From Aquisphaera giovannonii (GTDB lineage: Bacteria > Planctomycetota > Planctomycetia > Isosphaerales > Isosphaeraceae), in NCBI RefSeq assembly GCF_008087625.1, contig NZ_CP042997.1, positions 8,928,001-8,992,000 on the forward strand: a DNA stretch of 64,000 bases, read 5' to 3'. A program made the translations under genes and the position numbers. Shown here in pieces: positions 43,739 to 52,833 of the stretch. The notes under the pieces were generated by a model, which worked only from the letters and a program-made list of their open reading frames with translations, had not been told where the DNA came from and did no database searches. Every line of letters starts with the position of its first letter. The stretch's first letter is position 1.

Positions 43739-45544
43739 TCACAGGCCGGGCTTGTGGTCCTCGGCGGGGAGGGCCAGGGTCCGGCGGACGAGGGCCGGGA
43801 GGTGCTTGACGGGGATGGTCCCGTGGGAGAGGGCCGCCTCGTGGTAGCGGGCCAGGTCGAAGGACTCGCCCTGCTGGGCCTGGATCGCCTGGCGGAGGCG
43901 GTAGAAGGCCATCCGGCCGACGAAGTAGGTGGAGAGCTGGCAGGACGACTGCTTGGACCGGATGATCTTGCCGACGGCCTCGCCCTCGGTCTGGTAGGCC
44001 CGGTTCATCAGGAGGTCCAGCGCCTGGTCGTCGGTCATGGTGCCGGCGTGCATCTCGTGGTCGAGGATCGCGTTGACGACGGCCCGCAGGTAGAACTTGA
44101 GCTGGTTCAGCCGCAGGCCGAGGTCGCCGTCGCCGAAGCCCTGGTCGAGCATCATCTGCTCGGTGTAGACGGCCCAGCCCTCGGCGAAGGTGCCCGAGGA
44201 GAGGACCTTGCGGACCAGGGACGGGCAGCGGTTGCTGTACTCGAGCTGGACGTAGTGGCCCGGGTAGGCCTCGTGGATGGTCAGGATCTTGAGCATCGCC
44301 CGGTTGTACTCGCGGAGCAGGCTGTCGGCCCTGGCCTTCGACCAGTCGGCCGGCGGGGGGCTGATGGCGTACTCGCTGGAGCCGCGGGCGTCCAGCGGCG
44401 GGGCGGGGTTCAGATAGGCGACGCTGTTGCCCCGCATGAACTCCGGCATGGCGATGATCCGGCACTGGTCGGGCTCGGGCAGGGCCAGGATCTTGCGGTC
44501 GCGGATGAAGGCCTTGATGTCGCCGACGGTGGCGCGGGCCTCGTCCACGAGGGTCTCCGCGGTGCCGTGGTCGTCGGCCACCTTCTCCAGGACGCGGCGG
44601 ACGAGCTCGCGGCGGCCGGCCGGGTCGTCGGTCGGGATCACCTTGCCGGGGAAGAGCGTGCCCCAGGCCTGCCGGGCGATGACCTCCATCTCGCGCTGGA
44701 CGCGGTTGGCCTCGCGGCGGGCCTCGGCGAGGACCTCATCGGCGCCGAGCCCGGAGTCGAGCTCCATCTCCAGCTTCCGGGCGAACTTCTCCCGGCCGAT
44801 CCGCCAGTTCTCGCCGGCGCGGGGGAGGACCTCCTTCTTGAGGAACTCGACGTGGGCCTTGATCGCCGGCACCAGCGCGGCGGCCTTCGCGCCGAGCGGC
44901 CCCTCGCCGGGCTTCTGGCCGGCCAGCTCGAAGAGCTCGGTCGTGTAGAAGGCGACGGCGCCCTCGGCCTGGCGGATGGCCGTCTCCGTGACCACCTTCG
45001 GCGGGCTGGTGATCGTCCTGCGGGCGACCGAGAGGATCCGCGGGATCTGCTCCATCCGGGCCATCGCGTGGGCGAGGTTGGCGTCCTTCGGCAGCGACGA
45101 CTGCGTGAGCAGCAGGTAGACGCTGCCCGTGGTGTAGTCGCCGTAGACCCGGGGGTCTTCCTCGAAGGGCTTGAAGTTCTCGGCCAGCCAGATGTCGCGC
45201 GTCAGGGCGTTCCGGAAGATGTCCAGGTCCACCCGGCCGTCGGCCGAGAGCGTCGCCGGGTCGATCTCGCGGGAGAGCGTCTCGAGGGTGGCCCGCTTGA
45301 AGTCGAGCGTGGCCTTCCGCGCGGCGGGCTCGATGTCGTCGAGCCGGTCGTCGTGCGAGTGGTCGCCGAGGGACGTGGCCGTCAGGGGCTCGCGGCGGAA
45401 GAGCTCGTTGAGGTAGTCGCGGAAGGTGGCCTGGAGGCGCTCGTCCCCGCCGGGCCGGGCCGGGCCGTCGCCCGAGGCGATCGGGGCGATCATCATGAGG
45501 GTCACCAAGGAAAGGGAAGCGGTCGCGACGAGGGGCAGGCGCAT
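43739..45544 (-). CDS. DUF885-family zinc peptidase-like protein, exported
   Basis: The protein has 601 residues. A signal peptide covers about 1-25 (LPLVATASLSLVTLMMIAPIAS). The DUF885 core spans about 35-590. It holds the zinc motif HEAYPGH (424-430) and the downstream Glu ligand motif EGWAVYTE (455-462). The family is related to M32-like and other metallopeptidases and shows the DRLxDxS-like start 'HSHDDRLDDIEP'. Expected to act in the periplasm on small peptides. The gene is divergent from the phosphatase-like gene at 45842, with 297 bases between. Exact substrate unknown. Confidence 0.9.
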   Translation of the reverse strand: MRLPLVATASLSLVTLMMIAPIASGDGPARPGGDERLQATFRDYLNELFRREPLTATSLGDHSHDDRLDDIEPAARKATLDFKRATLETLSREIDPATLSADGRVDLDIFRNALTRDIWLAENFKPFEEDPRVYGDYTTGSVYLLLTQSSLPKDANLAHAMARMEQIPRILSVARRTITSPPKVVTETAIRQAEGAVAFYTTELFELAGQKPGEGPLGAKAAALVPAIKAHVEFLKKEVLPRAGENWRIGREKFARKLEMELDSGLGADEVLAEARREANRVQREMEVIARQAWGTLFPGKVIPTDDPAGRRELVRRVLEKVADDHGTAETLVDEARATVGDIKAFIRDRKILALPEPDQCRIIAMPEFMRGNSVAYLNPAPPLDARGSSEYAISPPPADWSKARADSLLREYNRAMLKILTIHEAYPGHYVQLEYSNRCPSLVRKVLSSGTFAEGWAVYTEQMMLDQGFGDGDLGLRLNQLKFYLRAVVNAILDHEMHAGTMTDDQALDLLMNRAYQTEGEAVGKIIRSKQSSCQLSTYFVGRMAFYRLRQAIQAQQGESFDLARYHEAALSHGTIPVKHLPALVRRTLALPAEDHKPGL

Positions 45545-45841
45545 CGAGGGGCACTCCGCGGGGTTCTCGGGCGGGTGGGCGGCGTCCGCCCTGGCCGGCC
45601 GGGACGCCGGCAGCCGATTCTACAGGCGAGGGACTCGTCGCGACACGGCCTGGCGGCCCCGCCGCGGTGTGGCCCCCGGGCCTCGATGAGTCCGCCTGGA
45701 GACATGGAGGCATCGACCGTCGGGTTGCGCGTTGCCGAAATCGGCGAGGTTTGGGAAAATGGGCTCCCGGACGCGGACCCGACCTCGGCGACTCTCGAGC
45801 CAGGGGGGCGACATGCCGGCGCCGCGCGATCTGGGAGACCG

Positions 45842-46450
45842 ATGGCCGCTTCGATGGCACAAGTACTATTGATCCGCCCGGGCGCGACGATCTACGACGA
45901 GCAGAATCGCGTCCAGGGGATCCTGGACATCCCGTTGAGCGAGGGGGGCCGGGCGCGGGTCTCGCGCCTGGCCGAGGAGCTGGCGGGGACGCCGGACGGC
46001 GAGGCGATCACCGCCCTGTACTGCGGGCCCGGCGAGAGCGTGATGCGGTCGGCCGAGATCATCGGCCGGGCGCTGGGCCTGAGGCCCCGCCGGATCGACG
46101 AGCTGAGGAACCTGGACCAGGGGCTCTGGCAGGGCCTCCAGGTCGAGGAGATCAAGCGGCGGAACACCAAGCTCTTCCGCCAGTGGATCGAGGATCCCCG
46201 GACGATCTGCCCTCCGCAGGGGGAGACGGTCGAGGACGCCCTGGACCGCGTGAAGGCGGCCTTCCGGCCGCTGATCCGGAGGCACCAGGACGGGGAGCTG
46301 ATCGGCCTGGTCGTGGGCGAGCCGCTGGCGCGGCTGGTGTCTTGCTTCCTGCGGAAGACCTCGCGGTTCCAGCTCGACGAGCAGCTCCCCTGCTGCGGGT
46401 GCGAGCGGATCGACGTCCCCGCGGACCTGCTGGCCAACGGTTCCTCTTGA
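45842..46450 (+). CDS. Histidine-phosphatase-fold protein lacking both catalytic histidines
   Basis: The protein has 202 residues from the ATG at 45842, which follows GGGAG; an ATG at 45854 is an alternative. The fold is clear: '[28 protein letters not shown]' mirrors the phosphoglycerate-mutase start LVRHGET..N..R.QG..D.PLT..G. The RHG triad is RPG here (Arg12, Pro13, Gly14), so the nucleophile is gone. The second conserved His region, normally VVSHG, reads VVGEP (Glu160). '[15 protein letters not shown]' replaces YSSPL.RA..TAE. It is probably a catalytically dead member with a binding or regulatory role. Directly upstream of accD on the same strand. Confidence 0.85.
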   Translation: MAASMAQVLLIRPGATIYDEQNRVQGILDIPLSEGGRARVSRLAEELAGTPDGEAITALYCGPGESVMRSAEIIGRALGLRPRRIDELRNLDQGLWQGLQVEEIKRRNTKLFRQWIEDPRTICPPQGETVEDALDRVKAAFRPLIRRHQDGELIGLVVGEPLARLVSCFLRKTSRFQLDEQLPCCGCERIDVPADLLANGSS

Positions 46451-46550
46451 GGCTGCATTGACAATCGCCCGGGAGAACGGGAGTGTGTGGGCTCGCGCCG
46501 GGCGAGACCAGGGACGGGGCGGCCGGGGCCGCCGGGAGACGAAGCGAGCC

Positions 46551-47396
46551 ATGGCCAAGATGGGCGGATCGGCGAATGCCTGGCAGGGGCACTCGGAGTC
46601 CAAGCGGGTGCCCGAGGGCGTCTGGATGCGCTGCGACGGGTGCAGCGCGACGCTCTTCCGGAAGCAGGTGGAGCAGAACGACAAGGTCTGCCCCGAGTGC
46701 AACTTCCACTTCCCGGTGACGGCCAAGGAGCGGATCCGCCAGCTCCTCGACGAGGACACGTACGAGGAGTGGTTCTCCGAGCTCCAGCCGGCGGATCCCC
46801 TGGGCTTCGACGACCGCCGGCCGTACCCGGAGCGGATCAAGGCTGAGCAGGCGAGGACCGGCCTGAAGGAGGCGGCCCTGGTGGGCCAGGGCTTCATCAA
46901 GGGCATCCGCCTGATCCTGGGGATCACGGACAGCAGCTTCATCATGGGCTCGATGGGCTCCGTCGTCGGCGAGAAGCTGACCCGGGCCGTCGAGGAGGCC
47001 ATGCGGCAGAAGCTCCCCCTGGTGATCGTCTCCGGCTCCGGCGGCGGGGCGCGGATGCACGAGGGGATCTTCTCCCTGATGCAGATGGCGAAGATCTCCA
47101 CGGCCCTGGGCCGCTACCGGGCCGCCGGCGGCCTGTTCATCAGCGTCCTGACCCACCCGACCATGGGCGGCGTGGCCGCCAGCTTCGCCTCGCTCGGGGA
47201 CATCATCCTGGCCGAGCCCAAGGCCCTGATCGGCTTCGCCGGCCCCCGGATCATCGAGCAGACCGTCCGCGTCCAGTTGCCCGAAGGCTTCCAGACCAGC
47301 GAGTTCCTCCTGGAGCACGGCTTCGTCGACCGGATCGTCCACCGCCGCGACCTGCGGAGCATGATCGCCCAGCTCATCAACTTCGCGGCCCCGTGA
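46551..47396 (+). CDS. accD: Acetyl-CoA carboxylase carboxyltransferase subunit beta
   Basis: The protein has 281 residues, typical for AccD. The ATG at 46551 follows a purine-rich stretch (GGGAGACGAAGCGAG). The N-terminal zinc ribbon has Cys28, Cys31, Cys47 and Cys50 (MRCDGC and CPEC). The carboxyltransferase core shows '[21 protein letters not shown]', '[20 protein letters not shown]' and '[15 protein letters not shown]'. AccD works with AccA to move the carboxyl group from biotin to acetyl-CoA, the first step of fatty-acid synthesis. accA is not in this window. Confidence 0.96.
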   Translation: MAKMGGSANAWQGHSESKRVPEGVWMRCDGCSATLFRKQVEQNDKVCPECNFHFPVTAKERIRQLLDEDTYEEWFSELQPADPLGFDDRRPYPERIKAEQARTGLKEAALVGQGFIKGIRLILGITDSSFIMGSMGSVVGEKLTRAVEEAMRQKLPLVIVSGSGGGARMHEGIFSLMQMAKISTALGRYRAAGGLFISVLTHPTMGGVAASFASLGDIILAEPKALIGFAGPRIIEQTVRVQLPEGFQTSEFLLEHGFVDRIVHRRDLRSMIAQLINFAAP

Positions 47397-47432
47397 GCCG
47401 TCGCCGCAAGAGCCGGCCCGAGGTCGTCCCTC

Positions 47433-48212
47433 TCACGCGACGGCCCCGCCGCGGCCGTCCTGGCGGAGGAGCTTGAGCAGCAGGTTGTCCTGCGGGTAGG
47501 CGTGCCCCCGATACTGGCGGAAGCCCTCCGCCCGCTCGACGCCGATCTCCGCCCCGCGGTGGGCCGCCCACTTGGCCTGGCTGTCCAGGTACTCATCGAT
47601 CCCGTGCTGGCGGAGCAGCCAGTCCCGCTGGCTGGCGTGGCAGGCGAGCATCCGCCGCTTGACCTCGAAGACCCGAGAGATGTCCACGTGGAAGTCCACC
47701 GGCGCCGGGCGGCCGTCGCGATCGGTCCCCTCGAGTGCATCCACGAAGTAGAGGTGAGGGATCCGCGCCAGGGCACCCGCCGGATCCCACTGCCGCGTCG
47801 CGTAGTTCGGGCAAGGTGCCGCGAAGCAGGCGTCGCGGACGAGGAGGCTGGTCATCTCGTGGTCGCACAGGTAGTCCACCGGCGGGGCGGTCAGGATCAC
47901 GTCGGGGCGGGCCCGGCGGACGGCCTCGGTGACCCGGCGGCGGGCGTCGTCGTCGTTGAAGATCGCCAGGTCGCGGAACTCCAGGCAGACGTACCGGGCC
48001 CCGATCAGGGCCGCCGCCTTCGCGGCCTCCTCGCGGCGGATCGCGGCGATGGACTCGCTGTCATGCTCGGCGCTGCCGCAGTCGCCGGGGGTCATGGTCG
48101 CGATCGTCACGGCGCAGCCGGCCTCGCGGAGCAGCGCGAGAGTCCCCGCGCACTGGAACTCCACGTCGTCGGGATGAGCATGGATGGCCAGGATGCGCAC
48201 GTCGGTCGACAT
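47433..48212 (-). CDS. PIG-L / LmbE-family N-acetylglucosamine deacetylase-like protein
   Basis: The protein has 259 residues. The zinc motif HPDD (13-16, in AIHAHPDDVEF) and the second site 'PVDYLCDHEMTS' (D-H-x-x-T) are both present, as are 'IRREEAAKAAALIGARY' and 'RPDVILTAPP'. The family removes acetyl groups from GlcNAc-containing glycolipids and thiols, using zinc. The exact substrate cannot be told; bacillithiol and mycothiol enzymes have this fold, but no partner genes are here. It converges with accD. Confidence 0.9.
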   Translation of the reverse strand: MSTDVRILAIHAHPDDVEFQCAGTLALLREAGCAVTIATMTPGDCGSAEHDSESIAAIRREEAAKAAALIGARYVCLEFRDLAIFNDDDARRRVTEAVRRARPDVILTAPPVDYLCDHEMTSLLVRDACFAAPCPNYATRQWDPAGALARIPHLYFVDALEGTDRDGRPAPVDFHVDISRVFEVKRRMLACHASQRDWLLRQHGIDEYLDSQAKWAAHRGAEIGVERAEGFRQYRGHAYPQDNLLLKLLRQDGRGGAVA

Positions 48213-48429
48213 CGGGGGGCTCCTCCAACCGGCAGGGATCGGCGGTCGTCCGCCCCAGATTACGCCCGGGCCGGCCCGACGCTCAACCCCCCGTCACGCC
48301 CCTCACACGCCGCAAATCCGTACCGGGCCGGTGAAAAAATCGAACGGCCGGAAAAATGTTCTCGCGTGCGCTAGACGACCTGTGTACATTAGCCACCAAA
48401 GGGCCACCTACTGTTCGTCCGTGTGCTGG

Positions 48430-48457
48430 CATCCGCATGCAGGGGCACATGCGGATG
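48430..48457 (+). promoter_or_regulatory. Perfect inverted repeat upstream of lexA; candidate LexA operator
   Basis: CATCCGCATG, 8 bases, CATGCGGATG: 10-base arms without a mismatch, ending 38 bases before the lexA start. LexA genes commonly repress themselves, so an operator is expected here. The sequence is unlike the E. coli, Gram-positive or alphaproteobacterial SOS boxes. Other possible half-sites nearby are less symmetrical. Confidence 0.45.
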
Positions 48458-48495
48458 AAATCACATGACACATGGTTAGATTGAGGAGTCCTCGA

Positions 48496-49107
48496 ATGGC
48501 CAATCTGGAGGTCCTCACGCCGAAGCAGCGTGAGATCTACGCGTTCATCCGCAGCAAGATCCAGGGCCGCGGCTACGGCCCGACGGTCCGCGAGATCGGC
48601 GTGCATTTCCAGATCAAGAGCCCCAACGGGGTGATGTGCCACCTCAAGGCGCTGCAGAAGAAGGGCCTGATCCATCGCGAGCCGAACATGTCGCGGGCGA
48701 TCCAGCTGCTGGAGGATCCGCCGACCGCCGCGGGCCCGGCGGCGGGGGTGAAGCTGATCGGGCGGATCGCGGCCGGGCAGCCGATCGAGGCGATCGAGCA
48801 GCAGGACGAGCTGACGTTCTCGGAATGGACCGACAGCAGCGACCGGTTCGCGCTGAAGGTCTCCGGGGACTCGATGATCGAGGAGCACATCGCCGACGGC
48901 GACTTCGTGATCATCAAGAAGCAGGAGCAGGCGCGGGACGGGCAGATCGTGGCGGTCCGCGACGACGAGGGCGAGGCCACGCTGAAGAAGCTGTATCGCG
49001 ACAAGAACCGGTTCCGCCTCGAGCCCGCGAACCGGGCGATGAAGCCGATCTTCCGCGACCACGTGAACATCCTGGGCGTGCTCGTCGGGGTCGTCCGCAA
49101 GTACTGA
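48496..49107 (+). CDS. lexA: SOS repressor LexA
   Basis: The protein has 203 residues, the usual length. GAGGAG lies 8 bases upstream of the ATG. The winged-helix DNA-binding domain spans 1-70 ('LTPKQREIYAFIRSKIQGRG' and 'SPNGVMCHLKALQKKGLI'). The cleavage site is Ala93-Gly94 (IAAGQP). The serine protease dyad is Ser126 (SGDSM) and Lys164 (ATLKKLY). It represses DNA-repair genes until RecA triggers self-cleavage. A perfect inverted repeat lies upstream. rnhA follows on the same strand after a hairpin. Confidence 0.96.
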   Translation: MANLEVLTPKQREIYAFIRSKIQGRGYGPTVREIGVHFQIKSPNGVMCHLKALQKKGLIHREPNMSRAIQLLEDPPTAAGPAAGVKLIGRIAAGQPIEAIEQQDELTFSEWTDSSDRFALKVSGDSMIEEHIADGDFVIIKKQEQARDGQIVAVRDDEGEATLKKLYRDKNRFRLEPANRAMKPIFRDHVNILGVLVGVVRKY

Positions 49108-49166
49108 GGATCGCTTGACGGCCCGACCGGCCGGGTCCATCATGGGCACCGCGATTGACGGCAAGA

Positions 49167-49197
49167 GCGACCGCCGGATGGCCCCGGCGGTCGTCGC
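49167..49197 (+). terminator. Hairpin between lexA and rnhA
   Basis: GACCGCCGG-ATGGCC-CCGGCGGTC, extended by GC and CGC at the ends. It lies 60 bases after the lexA stop; no T-tract. Confidence 0.55.
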
Positions 49198-49249
49198 TGT
49201 CCGGGGCGGGGCGGGGCACGCTCGCCCTCGCCCGTAGAGGACCCGGACC

Positions 49250-49735
49250 ATGGAAGCGGATCCGTCGGCCCCGGCCGACCTCGTCAGGCTGTTCACCGAC
49301 GGCGCCTGCAGCGGCAACCCGGGCCCCGGCGGCTGGGCGTACATCCTCCAGCACCCCGCCACGGGCAGGGAGCAGAACGCTTCCGGCGCGGAGTGGGACA
49401 CGACCAACAACCGCATGGAGCTCACCGGGCCCATCGAGGGCCTGGCGTCCCTGAAACGGCGATGCCGCGTCGAGCTCGTGACCGACAGCCAGTACGTCGC
49501 CAAGGGGATCACCGAGTGGATGGCGAACTGGAAGCGGCAGGGCTGGAAGCGCAAGGAGAAGGGCCAGCTCAAGCCGGTCATGAACGCCGACCTCTGGATG
49601 CGGCTCGATGAGCTCCTCTCCGGCCACGACGTGAAGGTCACGCACGTCCTCGGCCATAAGGGCCACATCGAGAACGAGGCGTGCGACCGGATGGCCGTCG
49701 AGGCCTACAAGGAGCTGAAGCGGAACGGGCGGTAG
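49250..49735 (+). CDS. rnhA: Ribonuclease HI
   Basis: The protein has 161 residues. The catalytic carboxylates are Asp17 (FTDGACSGNPGPGG), Glu57 (NRMEL), Asp79 (TDSQYV) and Asp146 (NEACDRMA), with His136 in the loop GHKGH. The basic handle region 'WMANWKRQGWKRKEKGQ' (90-106) is present. It degrades RNA in RNA-DNA hybrids during replication. AGAGGACCC precedes the start. It lies downstream of lexA, separated by a hairpin. Confidence 0.96.
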   Translation: MEADPSAPADLVRLFTDGACSGNPGPGGWAYILQHPATGREQNASGAEWDTTNNRMELTGPIEGLASLKRRCRVELVTDSQYVAKGITEWMANWKRQGWKRKEKGQLKPVMNADLWMRLDELLSGHDVKVTHVLGHKGHIENEACDRMAVEAYKELKRNGR

Positions 49736-49753
49736 CCTCGCGGGGATGCTCTC

Positions 49754-49916
49754 TTGCAGGGTGCGTCATGCGGGGCGCGGACGCACCGGATCGGCTCGTC
49801 ATCACGGGCGGCTCGCGATCCACCCGCACGCGAGGCCCGCTTGCCTCCTCGTCCCGACTTGCCCCACATGACGCGGCGATCCGGTGCGTCCGCGCCGCGC
49901 TTGACGCACCCTACAA
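49754..49916. repeat. MITE-like element with about 40-bp terminal inverted repeats
   Basis: The left end TTGCAGGGTGCGTC, then GGGGCGCGGACGCACCGGATCG, is mirrored at the right end by CGATCCGGTGCGTC, then CGCGCCGCGCTTGACGCACC and CTACAA. A core of about 80 bases separates them. There is no coding capacity for a transposase. A degenerate relative lies at 7540-7775. Target-site duplication is not obvious. Confidence 0.7.
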
Positions 49917-49933
49917 ATTCATCAGCATTGATA

Positions 49934-51469
49934 TCAGGTCGCCTTGGCGATCGCCTCGCGGGCGCGGGTCATGAGCGGGCTGTCGCCGGCGGAGGGGCCG
50001 GGGACGTGCTGGAGGGCGGCGGCGGCCAGCGGGGGACGCCACCTCGAGTCGGAGGCCGCCAGGCATTCCTCCCAGATCGCCGCGCCGAACTTGTAGTCGT
50101 GGCTGTCCGAGGCCCGGTGGAGGATGACCTTGCGGACCCCGGCGAACAGCCGCATGGATGAGCCGCCGCGGGCGAGGAATTCCACGGCCTTCGTCACGGC
50201 CTGGCCGCGGTGGCCGTCGAGGGAGCCGAGGATCTCGGCGATCGCCTCGTCGGCCTTCGCGCGGTCGGTCGCCTCGGGCCCGGCGGGCGTGCCGGTCGGG
50301 GCCAGCGTGTCGATCTCGACGGGGTTATTGGCCTTCGAGCGGTCGCGGTAGAGGGGCTGCCAGCCGACGGCCTGGAGGAGGGCGAGCTTCCGCGTGGTCT
50401 CGTCGCCGCTGGCCTCGTAGATGTAGTGGAGCGCGTTCGTCGCGGTGGTCGCGTGCAGGCTGATGATGCCCGGGTTGCGCATCATCAGCTCGCCCGCGGA
50501 GAGGGCCGCCGCGTCCCAGACGGCCCGCGGCGAGATCCCCTGATTCAGGAGCTTCGCGGCCTCGGCCGCGGCCGCCTCGGGGGTCGCCTGGCGGAGGGCC
50601 TGGACGAGCGACCGCGTCGCCGCGGGGTCGGCCCGGCCGACCTGCCAGTCGTCGCGGACCTTGGCGGCGAGCTCGAGGCTCGTCTCGTACGGGCCGATCG
50701 GGCCGGGCCGGTCGCCCTGGAGGTCCAGCAGGCCGAAGGTGAGCGAGCGGAGGACGGGCTCGGCGTGCTCCCAGCCGATCGCCTGGAGGGTCCGCCAGCT
50801 CTGGGCGGCGAAGATCGCCTTGTGGCCGATGTTCCGCTGGTCGCGGACGGCCATCCGCCAGATCGGCTCCATGGTCTCGGCCGCGCCCGAGGTCCGGCAG
50901 AGCCCGGCCACCGCGGCGTCGGCCGCGTCGGCATCCCAGGCCTCCATCGCGCGGACGTACTCGGCCCTGGCCCTGCGGGGAGGCGGCACGCGGGACTCGT
51001 CCACCAGGCCGAGGGTCCAGTCCCCTTCCCTCACGTCGGCCGCCTGCGACGACTTGAAGTTGTCCAGCGCCCAGAACATGGGTAGCAGCCGCTCCGCCAT
51101 GGGCGAGGTCTGCGCCAGGAGATGGGCGGAGTTGATGACCATGACCGCGTGGAACTTGAAGCCCACGGGCCGGGGCTTGATGTTGCGGATACCGGCGAGG
51201 AAGAGGGCCGCCATCAGCGGCCGATAGCCGAGGCCCCCCTTCAGCTCCGCGGCCGCGCGGTCGAAGACCTGCTCGCGCGGGGTCTCCTCGATCCAGCGGA
51301 CGACCGGCTCGATCTCGGGGCGGAATCGGACGATCTCGGGATCGACCTTCGCCTCGGCGGCCGTCGCGGGGGTCATCGCCCGCAGCGTCTCGATGGGGCC
51401 GAGCCCCGCGCCCAGGCCGAAGGCGGAGGCCGCGTGGAGGAAGTCTCGCCGCGGGAGCTTGTGGCCCAT
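49934..51469 (-). CDS. Tat-exported protein of unknown function
   Basis: The protein has 511 residues. I chose the ATG at 51469 because AAGGGA lies 7 bases upstream and a twin-arginine signal follows (PRRDFLHAASAFGLGAGLG). The mature part is almost all helical; conspicuous stretches are 'MVINSAHLLAQTSPMAERLL', 'FWALDNFKSSQAADVREGDW', 'HKAIFAAQSWRTLQAIGWEHAE' and 'ISLHATTATNALHYIYEA'. Several His residues in helices ('NSAHLL', 'NIGHKAIF', 'SLHATT', 'NALHYI') could bind a metal or cofactor, which would fit export by Tat in folded form. I do not recognise a family. Confidence 0.75.
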   Translation of the reverse strand: MGHKLPRRDFLHAASAFGLGAGLGPIETLRAMTPATAAEAKVDPEIVRFRPEIEPVVRWIEETPREQVFDRAAAELKGGLGYRPLMAALFLAGIRNIKPRPVGFKFHAVMVINSAHLLAQTSPMAERLLPMFWALDNFKSSQAADVREGDWTLGLVDESRVPPPRRARAEYVRAMEAWDADAADAAVAGLCRTSGAAETMEPIWRMAVRDQRNIGHKAIFAAQSWRTLQAIGWEHAEPVLRSLTFGLLDLQGDRPGPIGPYETSLELAAKVRDDWQVGRADPAATRSLVQALRQATPEAAAAEAAKLLNQGISPRAVWDAAALSAGELMMRNPGIISLHATTATNALHYIYEASGDETTRKLALLQAVGWQPLYRDRSKANNPVEIDTLAPTGTPAGPEATDRAKADEAIAEILGSLDGHRGQAVTKAVEFLARGGSSMRLFAGVRKVILHRASDSHDYKFGAAIWEECLAASDSRWRPPLAAAALQHVPGPSAGDSPLMTRAREAIAKAT

Positions 51470-51739
51470 GATGGCGTCCCTTCGCGTGGAGGAGAGGGCA
51501 CGGAGGAAGGCGTGCCGGGGACGGCGGCCCCCGAGCATGGCCGTCTCCCCGATTCTAGCGCGACGCGACGCCCGCGGATACCCCCAACACGACGGGGCGG
51601 CGCCGGGTGCTGCAAGGACGCGGAGCCTCCCGGAGGAGATCGACTCCGGCCGGCAGCGTCGCCGCCCGGAGTCGGCCGATCGCCGGCCGGGCCAACGACC
51701 GGGGTTCAACCCCCGCACGCCACCCGACCGCGATCCGAC

Positions 51740-52801
51740 CTAGCGGGCCGGCGAGGGGGCGTGCAGGTAGCGGGGCAGGACCTCGGCCAGGCGGTCGTGG
51801 GCGTCGAGCTCGGCGACGTTGCCGGCCCGGTCGATCACGACGAGGGCGGGGATGGCGCGGACGCCGAGCCGCTCGACGAGGGGCGACTCCCAGCCCTTGC
51901 CGTCGTGGTGCTGGGGCCAGGGCAGGCCGTTCCTGGCGACGAACGCCGCCATCTTCTCGCGGCCCTCGTCCCCCTCGTCCATGTTCACGCCCAGGACGGA
52001 GAGGCCCTCGTCCTTGTACTTCTCGTTCAGCGCCTTCAGGGCGGGCATGCTGGCGACGCAGGGGCCGCACCAGGTCGCCCAGAAGTCGAGGACGACGACC
52101 CGGCCCTTCAGGGACTTCAGCGAGACGGGTTTCTTGCCGACCGCGTCGACGAAGTCGAGGTCGAGCGGCTTGCCGACCAGGTCGAGCGCCGCGAGGGCCG
52201 TCGCGGCGGACTCCGCCAGGGGCGAGTCCGGGAACTCGGCGGCCAGCCGCTTGAGGAGCGTCCTCTTCAGGTCGGGATCCTTGATCGACAGCGCGAAGCC
52301 GTTGAGCAGGTTGGCGCCGAGCGGGTCCTTCGGGTAGTCCGACAGGAAGCGATCGACCTCGGGGAGGGCGGCCTTCGGGTCGTCGGGGTGGGAGACGACG
52401 GTCGCGATCGCCTTCATCTGGCGGGCGACCTTGCGGCGGGCCGGGTCCTTGAAGTGCTTCAGCGTCCCGTCGATCTCGGCGACGGTCGCCCCGGCCGTCG
52501 CCGGGCTCATCATCGTCTGCACCCATCGTTCGATGAGCATGTCGGGGACCCTGGGGTTGTCGGGCGCGACGCGGGAGAGCTCGAGCGCGAGCCCGGCCTT
52601 GCGGGCCGAGGCGCGGGCGGCCTCCTCGCGGTAGGCGTTGATGGCCGCCGCGTCCCCCGCCCTGGAGCGGTCGGGCGTCGGCACCTTGACGGCGTCGTAC
52701 TCGGCGAGGATCGCGGCCGGCGTGCGGGCGGGCCCGTCGGCAACCGCGATGCAGCCGAGGCAGTGGCAGAGGACGGCGAGGCGGGCGATCGGGGATGTCA
52801 C
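51740..52801 (-). CDS. Exported TlpA-like thioredoxin-fold protein
   Basis: The protein has 353 residues from the GTG at 52801. A TTG at 52837 that overlaps the stop of the upstream gene (TTGA) is an alternative. A signal-like segment spans residues 4-20. A helical domain (about 30-200) is followed by the AhpC/TlpA thioredoxin domain with 'VVVLDFWATWCGPCVASMPA' (redox pair C-G-P-C), then 'LSVLGVNMDEGDEGREKM' and the cis-Pro region 'LGVRAIPALVVIDRAG'. It probably reduces or forms disulfides in the periplasm. It is the last gene of the ECF-lipoprotein-DUF1559 group. Confidence 0.88.
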   Translation of the reverse strand: MTSPIARLAVLCHCLGCIAVADGPARTPAAILAEYDAVKVPTPDRSRAGDAAAINAYREEAARASARKAGLALELSRVAPDNPRVPDMLIERWVQTMMSPATAGATVAEIDGTLKHFKDPARRKVARQMKAIATVVSHPDDPKAALPEVDRFLSDYPKDPLGANLLNGFALSIKDPDLKRTLLKRLAAEFPDSPLAESAATALAALDLVGKPLDLDFVDAVGKKPVSLKSLKGRVVVLDFWATWCGPCVASMPALKALNEKYKDEGLSVLGVNMDEGDEGREKMAAFVARNGLPWPQHHDGKGWESPLVERLGVRAIPALVVIDRAGNVAELDAHDRLAEVLPRYLHAPSPAR

Positions 52802-52833
52802 GGGAAGGAGGCTCCGGGGGCGGCGGGGACGGA

